DNA from: Rhodopirellula baltica SH 1
GTDB taxonomy: Bacteria > Planctomycetota > Planctomycetia > Pirellulales > Pirellulaceae
Length of the DNA: 64,000 nt
Direction: 5' to 3'
NCBI RefSeq assembly: GCF_000196115.1
Contig: NC_005027.1
Span: 2,914,001 to 2,978,000 of the forward strand
The notes below the pieces were generated by a model. That model saw only the letters and a program-made list of their open reading frames with translations. It ran no database searches and was not told where the DNA came from. Position 1 is the first letter of the stretch; every line of letters starts with the position of its first letter. Shown one piece after another: positions 44,146 through 52,932 of this stretch. A program made the translations under genes and the position numbers.

Positions 44146-45264
44146 CTACTTTCGAAAATAGTCGGCAAAGTCATCCGCTTCGGTTGGCTGCGTTGCCGCT
44201 TTGCGAACCGGTCGTGGAATTCGACGCAAGCCTTCTGGTTCGCCGCCATCAAACGAAGTCTGGCGAACCTTGACTCGACGCTTGCTGAGACTGGCCGAAT
44301 CATCTTCGAACGGGTTCCGCATTTCGTCGAACAACGATCCCGCACGTCCTTTTGAATTGCGATTCGGGGTCGCCTCCGCGGGAACCGGTTTTGGAATCGC
44401 GGGCAAGCCAGGATTCGATTTTCGAATGGTTGTCTTCGGTCCGTCTGTGAGTGGTTGAGGTGCGGGGGTTGGAATCCCTTGCACGCTTGGTTTTCGCTGA
44501 ACATACGGTGTCATCTCGTTCACGCTTGGGCTCGACATGTGTGGCATCCCGCGAGATTCCATCACGATGGGAGCTTCGATCACTTGATGATGGCCGTACG
44601 AATGCACTTCGTGGCTATGCATCGCACCCGCTGAAGATTCGCAGTGACTGCAGGTCTGACATCCGGATTCGCATCCGCGATGACAACGTTTTCCGTGCAC
44701 CAAGAACGCACCGACTTCAAAGACGCGTTCCACGCCACAAGCGGCGAGGTCCAATGTCTGATAGATCGGATTGCATTTCTGAACTTTGTGACGCCCGAGG
44801 AATCCGCCGCTATCCGGTTTGTTGCAGCTGGAGCATCCTGCGGACTCGCAACCACAGGTCACGTCGAAACCGCAACTGGGCTCGCTAGCGAAGAACGGTG
44901 TTACGCCGCGAAGAGGTTCCGCCCCACACTCTGGTTCCACACCGCAGGAGCACTCGGTTTCACAACCACAAGAAGCACTCAAATGTGCACGCAACGCGGG
45001 GAACGCAAGCGGAGCTTCACATCCGCAAGCCGGTTCGAAACCGCAGGTTGGCTCGCTGCCACAGGTAGGCGAGTCCAGACCACAGGCTGGTTCGCCACAA
45101 CTGCAAGACTGTGCCGCTACGTCGCTGACACCAACACACACCATGGCGGCAACCATTGCCAATGCGGCAAAGAAACGGACAGCGGCAATTCGCCGTCCAG
45201 GCTGCAAACAAGTTGTGACACACAAATCAGACGCACGTCGATTTTTCGAAAGGGTCCAAGACAT
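44146..45264 (-). CDS. Cysteine-rich secreted protein, function unknown
   Basis: The product has 372 residues. A long signal peptide (basic start, hydrophobic residues about 28-47, cleavage near VAAQS) is followed by a mature part with 24 cysteines crowded between residues about 52 and 215. They occur in short units of the type E-P-x-C-G and C-x-C (for example CGLDSPTCGSEPTCGFEP). His-rich stretches (MHSHEVHSYGHH) and a Pro/Lys/Arg-rich tail complete it. Such Cys density fits disulfide-linked envelope proteins of planctomycetes, or metal binding. I do not recognise a named domain. A strong terminator follows. Confidence 0.78.
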   Translation of the reverse strand: MSWTLSKNRRASDLCVTTCLQPGRRIAAVRFFAALAMVAAMVCVGVSDVAAQSCSCGEPACGLDSPTCGSEPTCGFEPACGCEAPLAFPALRAHLSASCGCETECSCGVEPECGAEPLRGVTPFFASEPSCGFDVTCGCESAGCSSCNKPDSGGFLGRHKVQKCNPIYQTLDLAACGVERVFEVGAFLVHGKRCHRGCESGCQTCSHCESSAGAMHSHEVHSYGHHQVIEAPIVMESRGMPHMSSPSVNEMTPYVQRKPSVQGIPTPAPQPLTDGPKTTIRKSNPGLPAIPKPVPAEATPNRNSKGRAGSLFDEMRNPFEDDSASLSKRRVKVRQTSFDGGEPEGLRRIPRPVRKAATQPTEADDFADYFRK

Positions 45265-45417
45265 CAGCTACTTTCTCCGTCGAACTTTGGATGACTGACA
45301 TCGCTTATCGACGAGGAATGATCGTCAGGACTAAAACTATCCGAACGACAGGCAAAAACACCTCAAACCGCGCACCTTACCAACGCGTTAAAGATTGACT
45401 TCACCGGGGTTGAAGCC

Positions 45418-45762
45418 TCAATAGCGAGGAACCGACGAATCGATCTGCTGTGACCATTGATCGATTCCGCCTGCCAAGTTCTGAACCTTCTCAAATCCTT
45501 GCGATTGCAAGAACTGAGTCACCTGCATACTGCGTCCACCGTGGTGACACTGAACGACGATGTGATCTTGGCGATGTTCGTCGAGCTCTGACAAGCGTTG
45601 CTGGATCTCGCTCATCGGCAACAGTTTCGAACCTTCGATGCGAGCCGTTTCATACTCGGCTGTTTCACGCACGTCCAGCAAAACGAACTCGTCACCGCGG
45701 GTTCGCATCGCGTCCAAATCGGAAACCGTGATTTCAAGTGGCAAGGCAGAATCGTTTGACAT
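45418..45762 (-). CDS. Single-domain rhodanese
   Basis: The 114-residue product is one rhodanese domain: ITVSDLDAMRTRGDEFVLLDVRETAEYETARIEGS at the start, catalytic Cys72 in VVQCHHGGRSM (active loop HHGGRS), then FLQSQGFEKVQNLAGGIDQWS. It resembles GlpE- and PspE-type sulfurtransferases, which carry sulfane sulfur as a Cys persulfide, in the cytoplasm since no signal peptide is visible. Sulfur donor and acceptor are unknown. Start ATG 45762. Confidence 0.93.
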   Translation of the reverse strand: MSNDSALPLEITVSDLDAMRTRGDEFVLLDVRETAEYETARIEGSKLLPMSEIQQRLSELDEHRQDHIVVQCHHGGRSMQVTQFLQSQGFEKVQNLAGGIDQWSQQIDSSVPRY

Positions 45763-45876
45763 GGATCATGGTCTCAAGGAATAGAAATGAAATCGCCTAC
45801 ATGGCAACGTGCAGCCGAAGCCGACAACTCATATTGTGCACGCTGTCGCTTCGACGCGAATGGGTAACAATGAAGT

Positions 45877-47988
45877 TCAATCGCGGAACGCGGCACTCGA
45901 CGCATCAGCGGGCATCCGCCAATCACCTCGGGGCGACAAGCTGACCGAACCGATCTTCGGTCCATCCGGAACACAGTTGCGTTTGAATTGATTTTGAAAG
46001 AACCGCCGAACAAACGTTTTCGCTGTCGCCTCAATCAGCTCAGCGGAATGCGGCAAATCGAATTTCGTTTGCTCCGCCATAAAACACATTTTCGCGACGT
46101 CACAGCCACCACGAACGAAGTGATACAGAAAGAAGTCATGCAGTTCGTATGGGCCGATCGAAGCCTCAGTGTTTTGCCGGATCTCACCATCTTCGGTGGG
46201 CGGTAATAGTTCGGGCGAGATCGGCGTGTCGGCGATCCGATGCAAGGTCTCGTGCAAGGACGAACGATACCGATGGTCGGCGGCGTACTGCACGAGGTAA
46301 CGCACCAACGTCTTCGGAACCGATGCGTTCACGTTGTACATGGACATGTGATCGCCGTTGTAAGTGCTCCATCCTAGAGCCTGCTCGGACAGGTCACCGG
46401 TTCCAAGCACAAATCCGCGACTCATCAACAACATCGTTCGGAGGCGCGCCTGGACGTTCTCAAATTTTAAGTCGGTCGCGTTGACGTCAACCTTTTGTAG
46501 CCGTGACTGCAGGTCATCAATTTTGGTTGAAACGTCAATCGCCAACCCCAAGGGTGAATGCCCAATATCCAGGAACGTTCGCAACGCGAGCGGTCGGATA
46601 TCAATGCTTTCCGACGTCACCCCTAGCCCTTCGACCAATTGCGTCGCGCTGTCGTTGGTGTGCTGGGTCGTGCCGAATCCAGGCATGATGATCGCATCGA
46701 TCACCTTTCGATCTCGCTTCAGTTGATCCACCGCCGAAACCGCGACTAGCAATGCCAAGGTGCTATCGAGCCCACCGGAGATCCCGATTGTTAGTGGTAG
46801 ATCAGCTGGCAATTGCTGCAACCGTTTGACCAATCCCGCGGTTTGAATCGCAAGAATCTCCCCACACCGCTCTTCTCGTTTAGACAAATCGTCTGGCACA
46901 AATGGATGCGGATCCACTCGCCGGAGCAATCGATTGAAGTCTGACTGATCGCTGTGCGTCGCATCCTTCTCATTGCCCTTTCCGGTTCGCAACAACGTGG
47001 TAGACGATGACTGTTTCTTCGAACCTGCCCATGCCACATCGATCGTTCGGTAAGGCCGAGGCAGCGAGGCCTGAAAATCATCGAACGAACCGACCACGCG
47101 TCGATCATGGTCGAGTCGTTGCAAGTCGACATCGCGAATCAACTGGGTTTGCACTGGCAAGTCTTCGTCATCGGTGTCGCCAATCCGTCGAGACTCTCCG
47201 ATCAAAGCCCCGTTTTCGGCGATCAAACAATGTCCACCGAAAACCAAATCACTCGTTGACTCACCACCACCCGCCGAAGAGTAGGCATAGGCCGCGATCA
47301 AACGCCCCGATTGACTGACAACCAAATCTCGACGCCATTGAGCTTTGCCAATCAATTCGTTGCTGGCGGACAAATTGACGACCACGTTTGCACCAGCGAT
47401 CGCCGCATGACTGCTCGGTGGAACTGGCACCCAAAGATCTTCGCAAATTTCCACCCCAAGCGTCGCGGCACCATCTTGAAACAACAAATCAGTGCCAAAG
47501 GGGATGTCTTGCCGATCAATCCGAACGGTCGCGGGATCGGTAGCCGAAGCTGCTCGAAAATGCCTCGCTTCATAAAATTCGCGATAGTTGGGCAAGAACG
47601 TCTTGGGCACCAATCCGCGGATCACCCCACCACGCACTAGTGCAGCGACATTCATGACGCTGGTTCCCACCCGCAGTGGCAAACCAACGATGATCGCGGC
47701 GTCGCAGGAATGGGAATGCGTGACGATCGTCCGAAGCGCGTCCAGACTCGCATCCAACAACGTCTGCGTCGCGAATAAATCGCCGCACGTGTATGCGGAC
47801 AATCCGAGTTCCGGGAACAGTATCAAATCGGGATCAGATTGCTGAACAACAGCATCCATCGCCTGAATCGTTTCCGCCGCATTTGCTGCGGGATCGGCCA
47901 CAACGACTTTCGGTGACACCGCCGCGATTCGGTAAAAACCATGCTGCCGTCGCTGCTTTGGAAACGTCAATTCGTTCGATGAAGTCAA
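45877..47988 (-). CDS. nadE: Glutamine-dependent NAD+ synthetase
   Basis: NadE makes NAD+ from nicotinate adenine dinucleotide, ATP and glutamine. The 703-residue product has an N-terminal nitrilase-type glutaminase with the triad E60 (LFPELGL), K129 (VPKTFLPN) and C182 (EICEDLW). The C-terminal synthetase has the PP-loop SGGLDSTLALLVA, then FGTTQHTNDSATQLVEGLG and TGDLSEQALGWSTYNGDHMSMYNVNASVPKTLVRYLV. Length suits the long, glutamine-using form. The start appears to be TTG 47988; a second TTG follows at 47970 and no ATG is near. The next gene upstream on the strand lies 185 bases away. Confidence 0.96.
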   Translation of the reverse strand: MTSSNELTFPKQRRQHGFYRIAAVSPKVVVADPAANAAETIQAMDAVVQQSDPDLILFPELGLSAYTCGDLFATQTLLDASLDALRTIVTHSHSCDAAIIVGLPLRVGTSVMNVAALVRGGVIRGLVPKTFLPNYREFYEARHFRAASATDPATVRIDRQDIPFGTDLLFQDGAATLGVEICEDLWVPVPPSSHAAIAGANVVVNLSASNELIGKAQWRRDLVVSQSGRLIAAYAYSSAGGGESTSDLVFGGHCLIAENGALIGESRRIGDTDDEDLPVQTQLIRDVDLQRLDHDRRVVGSFDDFQASLPRPYRTIDVAWAGSKKQSSSTTLLRTGKGNEKDATHSDQSDFNRLLRRVDPHPFVPDDLSKREERCGEILAIQTAGLVKRLQQLPADLPLTIGISGGLDSTLALLVAVSAVDQLKRDRKVIDAIIMPGFGTTQHTNDSATQLVEGLGVTSESIDIRPLALRTFLDIGHSPLGLAIDVSTKIDDLQSRLQKVDVNATDLKFENVQARLRTMLLMSRGFVLGTGDLSEQALGWSTYNGDHMSMYNVNASVPKTLVRYLVQYAADHRYRSSLHETLHRIADTPISPELLPPTEDGEIRQNTEASIGPYELHDFFLYHFVRGGCDVAKMCFMAEQTKFDLPHSAELIEATAKTFVRRFFQNQFKRNCVPDGPKIGSVSLSPRGDWRMPADASSAAFRD

Positions 47989-48173
47989 AGCGAGTTAGTC
48001 TCGTATTCCGGGGACGTGGCAACAACGCAAAGCATGCTCAACCGACCAACACATGCTCGTCGGAGCGATATTGCACAATTAGGGCGGGCCGTGAATCCAT
48101 GACCAGGAAGCCTGGCCATCTGCATCGGGCTCGTTCCCAAAGGTGCTGTCGAACCAGTATAGCAAGCAACGAT

Positions 48174-48887
48174 CTAGGAATTCCGAGATCGGAACCACTG
48201 GACGCAGCCTTTCATCAACATCGCGAATCGCTCGACGGGGACACGACGGATGTGCCCGTGCCGATCCACCTGCAGGACCGTCTCAGATTCCAAATCCATC
48301 GCGGAAAGAAACCCACCGCCGAAACAATACGTGTCCATGCAAACCAGGTGGGTGTGCCGCAGAACTTCACCGGTCGGCTGGGGCGTGTGCCCGACGAAAA
48401 CGCGTTTCCCGCTGTGATGAGGTGCGGGCAGACTCGCGGGCAGATGCGTCCAATATGTCAACTCGTCGCTCTGTGACTCGACATCGCAACTCGGGTCGTA
48501 CATCGCGTGCACGAAAATTTCTTGATCCGTCTCGTAACTGGGAAGCAACGCCTCAAAAAACGCGAGGTGATCTTTGGGGATTTTGCCCGTTGAACCACCG
48601 TAACTGGTCACCGTTGCTTTGCCGCCGCTGCGAAGCCACATCGCATCGTCCAAGCCTCGGGAAACCACGCTTTGCAGCATCCATTCATGGTTACCACGCA
48701 GGGGAATCACTTTGCACGCCGACTGCAATTCGATCAATTGATCGATGACATCGCGAGAATCGGGGCCTCGGTCGATGTAGTCGCCGAGGAAAATCAGCTC
48801 ATCATCGGCGGTAGGCGCGAGCTCCTGGATCATTGACCGGAGGGCTTTGGCGCAACCGTGGACGTCGCCGATCACATACCGAGCCAT
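48174..48887 (-). CDS. PPP-family serine/threonine or diadenosine phosphatase
   Basis: The 237-residue product has the calcineurin-like metallophosphoesterase motifs GDVHG (D8, H10), GDYIDRGPDS (D36, R40) and GNHEW (N66, H67), and VHAMY further on, characteristic of the bacterial PP1-like/ApaH group. It would use two metals to hydrolyse phosphoester or Ap4A bonds; which one cannot be told. Its ATG follows directly on the TGA of yqgE (48888-48890) without a gap, so the two genes are co-transcribed and coupled. Confidence 0.9.
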   Translation of the reverse strand: MARYVIGDVHGCAKALRSMIQELAPTADDELIFLGDYIDRGPDSRDVIDQLIELQSACKVIPLRGNHEWMLQSVVSRGLDDAMWLRSGGKATVTSYGGSTGKIPKDHLAFFEALLPSYETDQEIFVHAMYDPSCDVESQSDELTYWTHLPASLPAPHHSGKRVFVGHTPQPTGEVLRHTHLVCMDTYCFGGGFLSAMDLESETVLQVDRHGHIRRVPVERFAMLMKGCVQWFRSRNS

Positions 48888-49667
48888 TCAATTCACACCC
48901 GGGTCGAAACCCTGTTGCTCAGAAGGGAAGGGCACGTCCGGCGTCAAATCCTTCATGATCGCTTGGCCGCAACGACGCACCAATTTTTCCCAGACTTCTT
49001 CGCAGGGACCAAAAATGGAATCCGTGTCGGCGGGAGTGATTAACCAACCGCCTTCTTCCAACTCGCTTTCCAATTGCATTGGCCCCCATCCCGAATAGCC
49101 AACCACATAACGCAACTTGGCGTCGTCTCGCCGAGCCAGCAATCTCAAGTGGTCTTCATCCGATGTCACCCAAGCCGGAACGTCCGCCCACTGGATCGAC
49201 ATCGAACCCCATGGTTCGGCTGGATGATCGTGCAGCTGTGTCTTGGATCCTGCGGGATCATTTTCGGCCCCTTCGCCGATATCCACTCCACACGGATCGC
49301 CAATACCGGCAATGTTGTGCAGGGCCAAAACGGGTCCATTGACTGGACCGCCCAGATAAATCTGGTCGGGGTGTATTTGAAGAGACTCGTTCGTTTTGTT
49401 CGGGTCGCTGGCATCGCCCAAGGATGCCGACTCAGCCTGCGATGCAAGCAATGAACTCATGTCCGGACCGCTGGATGCCTGCCACGACGGATCGCTCATT
49501 TCAATCACATCGCCAAAACGCTGAGGTCCCGCGCGGTTAATGACCACGCCAAATGCACCTTCGTGCGTGTGCCGAATGATCAGCACGACAGATCGGAAAA
49601 AATTACCGTCATGCAAATATGGCGACGCGATCAAGAAACAACCGGTGCAATTCTGGGACGTTTTCAT
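48888..49667 (-). CDS. YqgE/AlgH-family protein
   Basis: The 259-residue product has the YqgE signatures GCFLIASPYLHDGNFFRSVVLIIRHTHEGAFGVVINR at the start, IYLGGPVNGP in the middle, and RYVVGYSGWGPMQLESELEEGGWL near the end. It is longer than most YqgE proteins (about 185) because of a Ser/Ala/Asp-rich insert around residues 60-98 and another around 130-150. YqgE/AlgH has no agreed function. It is the first gene of a two-gene unit with the phosphatase. Confidence 0.88.
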   Translation of the reverse strand: MKTSQNCTGCFLIASPYLHDGNFFRSVVLIIRHTHEGAFGVVINRAGPQRFGDVIEMSDPSWQASSGPDMSSLLASQAESASLGDASDPNKTNESLQIHPDQIYLGGPVNGPVLALHNIAGIGDPCGVDIGEGAENDPAGSKTQLHDHPAEPWGSMSIQWADVPAWVTSDEDHLRLLARRDDAKLRYVVGYSGWGPMQLESELEEGGWLITPADTDSIFGPCEEVWEKLVRRCGQAIMKDLTPDVPFPSEQQGFDPGVN

Positions 49668-49825
49668 CTCAAGCCCGGGTCAAGGACCGGCAACTGCGTG
49701 GATAAGGAACGGTTGAGTAGGACGAGGCAAATGCCTTCTGCCGGAACGGCCCGCTGGGTGCAACGCACAAGCCGGATGCCACGCCCAAAAGGTACTTGAG
49801 TCTTCATTCCCGCTGATTGCTAAAT

Positions 49826-50836
49826 TCAGGACTGGTCTCGGTACTGATCGCGCCAAAGGCACCCACCCCAGGACAAACCTACGCCAAAACCGACCAAAAC
49901 ATTGGTTGCATTCCGAACCAGTTCGTCGCGTTGTCGCATCCGATCGATCAGAATGGGCAACGTGCAAGATACCGTATTCCCGACATCCGCCAAATCGACC
50001 GGCAATCTCTCCGGAGAGATCTCCATTCGCTTGCGAAGTTGGTCCAACATTTTCCAAGTGGCCTGATGGAAGAGATAGTGGCCGATTTCGTCATCCGACA
50101 ATCCGTTTTCCGTCAGGATTTCATCCACCAACCTTGGGATCGCTTCGACCGTGAAGTTGATCAGGCTGGGGCCATCCATATACAGACGACTCTTCCAACG
50201 CTTGCGGTGGCGAGGCGGGATAGCGTCCTCGGCCGGGCGACTTCCGCCGTTGCCCACAATCAACATGTCCGCGCCACTGCCGTCGCTGCCGAATTGATAT
50301 CCCCATAGAGAGGGTTGGTCGGCGGACGTGATCAAAGTCGCCGCAGCGGCGTCACCGAAAATGGTCCGCAAACTGCGATCATTCTCATCGATGTATTTAC
50401 TGTAAGTTTCCGCCGTCACGAGCAGAACTTTTTTCGCAACGCCGGTCCGGATCAATCCGTCGGCCATGGCGGTGCCGTACACAAACCCGCTGCAACCGAG
50501 ATTGAAATCGATCGCGCCGCATTGGGTTCGCAGCCCCAACCGATCCTGCAGCAAGCATGCGGTGGTCGGCAGCGGATAATCCGGAGTCTGGGTGCACAGC
50601 AATACGAAATCGATCGACGACCGATCCAAGTTTTCGCGTTCAAACAATTGCTCGCACGCCTGAACCGCCAAATCTGCCGCTGTCTCGTCCGGCTTGGCGA
50701 TGTGCCGCTGGTGAATGCCCGTTTTTTCCGAGATCAAGTCGAGATCCCACGAGGGGAACTGTTCCTTCAGCGTCGCATTGTCTTCCACATGTTCCGGAAG
50801 ATGCACCGAGATGGGACCAATCTGGGCGTGGGGCAC
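49826..50836 (-). CDS. 3-oxoacyl-ACP synthase III family (FabH-like)
   Basis: The 336-residue product has the KAS III triad: C115 (FNLGCSGFVYG), H257 (LFHQATWKML) and N287 (VGNTVSCTLP). Conserved surroundings are SEKTGIHQRHIA, LLCTQTPDYPLPTTACLLQ and IFGDAAAATLI. FabH condenses acetyl-CoA with malonyl-ACP to start fatty acid synthesis, while related enzymes accept other acyl groups. The residues after GNT (VSCTLP instead of SAASIP) and the variant start suggest it may not be the primary FabH. Start GTG 50836. It lies downstream of tRNA-Gly but behind that gene's terminator. Confidence 0.88.
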   Translation of the reverse strand: MPHAQIGPISVHLPEHVEDNATLKEQFPSWDLDLISEKTGIHQRHIAKPDETAADLAVQACEQLFERENLDRSSIDFVLLCTQTPDYPLPTTACLLQDRLGLRTQCGAIDFNLGCSGFVYGTAMADGLIRTGVAKKVLLVTAETYSKYIDENDRSLRTIFGDAAAATLITSADQPSLWGYQFGSDGSGADMLIVGNGGSRPAEDAIPPRHRKRWKSRLYMDGPSLINFTVEAIPRLVDEILTENGLSDDEIGHYLFHQATWKMLDQLRKRMEISPERLPVDLADVGNTVSCTLPILIDRMRQRDELVRNATNVLVGFGVGLSWGGCLWRDQYRDQS

Positions 50837-50955
50837 GTTCGTCTCGGCGAAGAGGCTAAAGAAAACTGGCGTGGGTCATTCGAGTGAACGCGGAAGCGTA
50901 CCAGCCATTCCGCATCAACGGCAACTCGCAAACGAGGATCCACCCCAATGGGCAT

Positions 50956-50988
50956 AAAAAAACCACGCCCGTGATGTCCGGGCGTGGT
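50956..50988 (-). terminator. Rho-independent terminator of tRNA-Gly
   Basis: The 10-bp perfect stem ACCACGCCCG / CGGGCGTGGT (50962-50971 with 50979-50988) has a 7-base loop. On the minus strand it is followed by seven T (50956-50962). It lies 8 bases after the tRNA 3' end. Confidence 0.92.
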
Positions 50989-50995
50989 CTTGAAG

Positions 50996-51068
50996 AGCGG
51001 CTGATCGGATTCGAACCGACGACAATCACGTTGGCAACGTGATGCTCTGCCAACTGAGCTACAGCCGC
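50996..51068 (-). tRNA. tRNA-Gly (anticodon GCC)
   Basis: Read on the minus strand from 51068, it folds as acceptor GCGGCTG / CAGCCGC, D stem GCTC / GAGC with AGTTGGCA loop, anticodon stem TCACG / CGTGA with loop TTGCCAA (anticodon GCC), and T stem GTCGG / CCGAT with TTCGAAT. The discriminator base is T. CCA is not encoded. Clear promoter and terminator flank it. Confidence 0.97.
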
Positions 51069-51088
51069 GTTTCAGTTGTGTGGGGCAC

Positions 51089-51116
51089 AGTATAGGAACC
51101 ATCGGATTTGTCGCAA
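51089..51116 (-). promoter_or_regulatory. Probable sigma-70-type promoter of tRNA-Gly
   Basis: On the minus strand, TTGCGA (51116-51111) and TATACT (51094-51089) are 16 bases apart. The -10 box matches TATAAT at five positions, the -35 box is weaker. The predicted start is about a dozen bases before the mature tRNA end. Confidence 0.5.
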
Positions 51117-51322
51117 GTCGACTTGAAAGGTTTTTTAACCGCTTGTCGATCATCGCCGGAAAACACTACACTTTGCCGCTGCATGAAACGGCCCCTGAAG
51201 CAGGTGGCCCCCCGGTCGAAGCGTCCGATCACCCCGGCCTATTCGATTTCGCTTCCCGAAGTAATCGAGAGCCAGTTCCGGTTCGATCGATTCGTTTTTC
51301 TAACACAAGGTTCAAAATCAGG

Positions 51323-52843
51323 ATGTCCACGTCTTTCGACACCGATTCAACGCCCGCCGAAGACGCGGCTGCTCCCGTCAAAGACCCGCTGCAGTTGAAC
51401 ATGGAGGTTACGAAACCTCATGCCTGTTTGCGGGAGGTTGTTGTCACCATCCCTCGTGGCGAAGTGGATCGCTACATGAAGGACGCGTACGACGAACTCG
51501 TTCCGGAAGCCCAGGTTCCTGGATTCCGTGCCGGCCGCGCGCCACGCAAGTTGGTTGAAAAACAATTCAAAGATCGCATCGAAGATCGAGTCAAAGGCTC
51601 GCTGTTGATGGACAGCCTCGCCAAAGTCACCGAAGATGCTGAGTTCTCAGCGATCGGTGAACCTGACTTCGATTACGAGTCGATCGAATTGCCTGAAAAA
51701 GGCGAATTCAAATATCAATTCAGCATCGAAGTGCGACCTGAATTCGAAACTCCAGACTGGAAGAAACTGGAACTGAAAAAACCCGTCGAAACGATCTCTG
51801 AAGAAGACGTCGACGCAGCTCTTCAACGAGTCCTTTCACGCTACGCTTCTTTGGAAGCCAGCGACGCACCAGCCGAGATCGGCGATCGCTTGTTGATCAC
51901 CGGCAAATTTGTTGACGGCGAAAAAACCATCTCCGAGATGGACGAAGAACGCGTCACGTTGGCCAATCGCCTCAGCCTCTCCGATGCGGTTTGCGAAAAC
52001 TTCGGCGAACTGATGAAGGATTGCAAAGAAGGTGATGTCGTGACCGGCAAGGTCAAACTCGGCGAAGGTCACGCCAACGAAGAAATGCAAGGCAAAGAAG
52101 TCGACGCTACTTTCACGGTCGTCGAGGTCTTGAAAGAGCAACTTCCAGAACTGACTTCCGAATTCCTCGATGAATTGGGCGAGTTCGAAACCGAAGATGA
52201 ACTTCGCGAATTCGTTCGTGCATCATTGGAACGACAAGCCAACTTCCGCACCGAACAAGCGATGCGGGGCAGCATCATCGAAAAACTGCTGGCTTCGGCA
52301 GACTTCGAATTGCCACCAACCTTGGTTCGTCGCCAAATGAAACGAGAACTCGACCGCAAGGTTCTTGAGTTCCGTCGCAGCGGCTTCGACGACGACATGA
52401 TTCGTCGTTTCGTCAACGCCAGCAAGCAGAACATGCAACAGGGCACCGAGTCCTCGCTGCGTGAGCACTTCATCCTTGAGCAAATCGCCGACGAAGAGAA
52501 AATCGACGCGGAACCTCAAGAATACGAAACGGAAATCCAGCTGATCGCTGAGCAAAGCGATTCGTCGCCACGTCGCGTCCGTGCTCGTCTGGAAAAGACC
52601 GGTCAAATGGATGCTCTTCGTAACCAAATCGTCGAACGCAAGGTCATTGAACTGATCTCCGAAGCGGCAACGGTTACCGAAGAACCTGTCGAAAAAGAAG
52701 CCGAAGAGAAGAACGAAGAGTTCGCCATCGATCACGAAGTGCTGCCAACCAAGGATCACGACGCGATCCCAGCAGCCAAGTACGATGACAACACGCCGAA
52801 GGGCGCCGAAACTGAAGACAAGCAGGAAAAAGACAAGGACTGA
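51323..52843 (+). CDS. tig: Trigger factor
   Basis: Trigger factor is the ribosome-bound chaperone with prolyl isomerase activity. The 506-residue product has the ribosome-binding domain, including FRAGRAPRKLVEKQF, close to the usual GFRxGK-P signature (about residues 60-80). An FKBP-like domain (about 175-260) and a helical C-terminal arm follow. The last 60 residues are very acidic and Glu/Asp-rich (EEPVEKEAEEKNEEF and following), making it longer than E. coli Tig (432). ATG 51323 follows AGG closely and gives the normal N-terminus. The open frame upstream reads through the tRNA region and is not coding. A terminator lies 26 bases after the stop. Confidence 0.95.
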   Translation: MSTSFDTDSTPAEDAAAPVKDPLQLNMEVTKPHACLREVVVTIPRGEVDRYMKDAYDELVPEAQVPGFRAGRAPRKLVEKQFKDRIEDRVKGSLLMDSLAKVTEDAEFSAIGEPDFDYESIELPEKGEFKYQFSIEVRPEFETPDWKKLELKKPVETISEEDVDAALQRVLSRYASLEASDAPAEIGDRLLITGKFVDGEKTISEMDEERVTLANRLSLSDAVCENFGELMKDCKEGDVVTGKVKLGEGHANEEMQGKEVDATFTVVEVLKEQLPELTSEFLDELGEFETEDELREFVRASLERQANFRTEQAMRGSIIEKLLASADFELPPTLVRRQMKRELDRKVLEFRRSGFDDDMIRRFVNASKQNMQQGTESSLREHFILEQIADEEKIDAEPQEYETEIQLIAEQSDSSPRRVRARLEKTGQMDALRNQIVERKVIELISEAATVTEEPVEKEAEEKNEEFAIDHEVLPTKDHDAIPAAKYDDNTPKGAETEDKQEKDKD

Positions 52844-52869
52844 TTCCAAGTCCCTTTTCCAAGCGCATC

Positions 52870-52904
52870 AACGCCCGGTCGCCAATCGCGATCGGGCGTT
52901 TTTT
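52870..52904 (+). terminator. Rho-independent terminator of tig
   Basis: The stem AACGCCCG / CGGGCGTT (52870-52877 with 52893-52900) has an inner TCGC / GCGA pairing and is followed by T6. Confidence 0.9.
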
Positions 52905-52932
52905 CGTGCGTCACCCGTGAACGCGAATGACG

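Noticed and set aside
44146-45264. Cysteine-rich units as a metallothionein
   Set aside because: The protein is exported, long and with spaced E-P-x-C-G units, unlike small cytoplasmic metallothioneins. Metal binding remains possible but is not supported.
51080-51322. Long upstream extension of trigger factor
   Set aside because: It begins in the tRNA promoter region and is unlike any Tig N-terminus. ATG 51323 gives the normal start.
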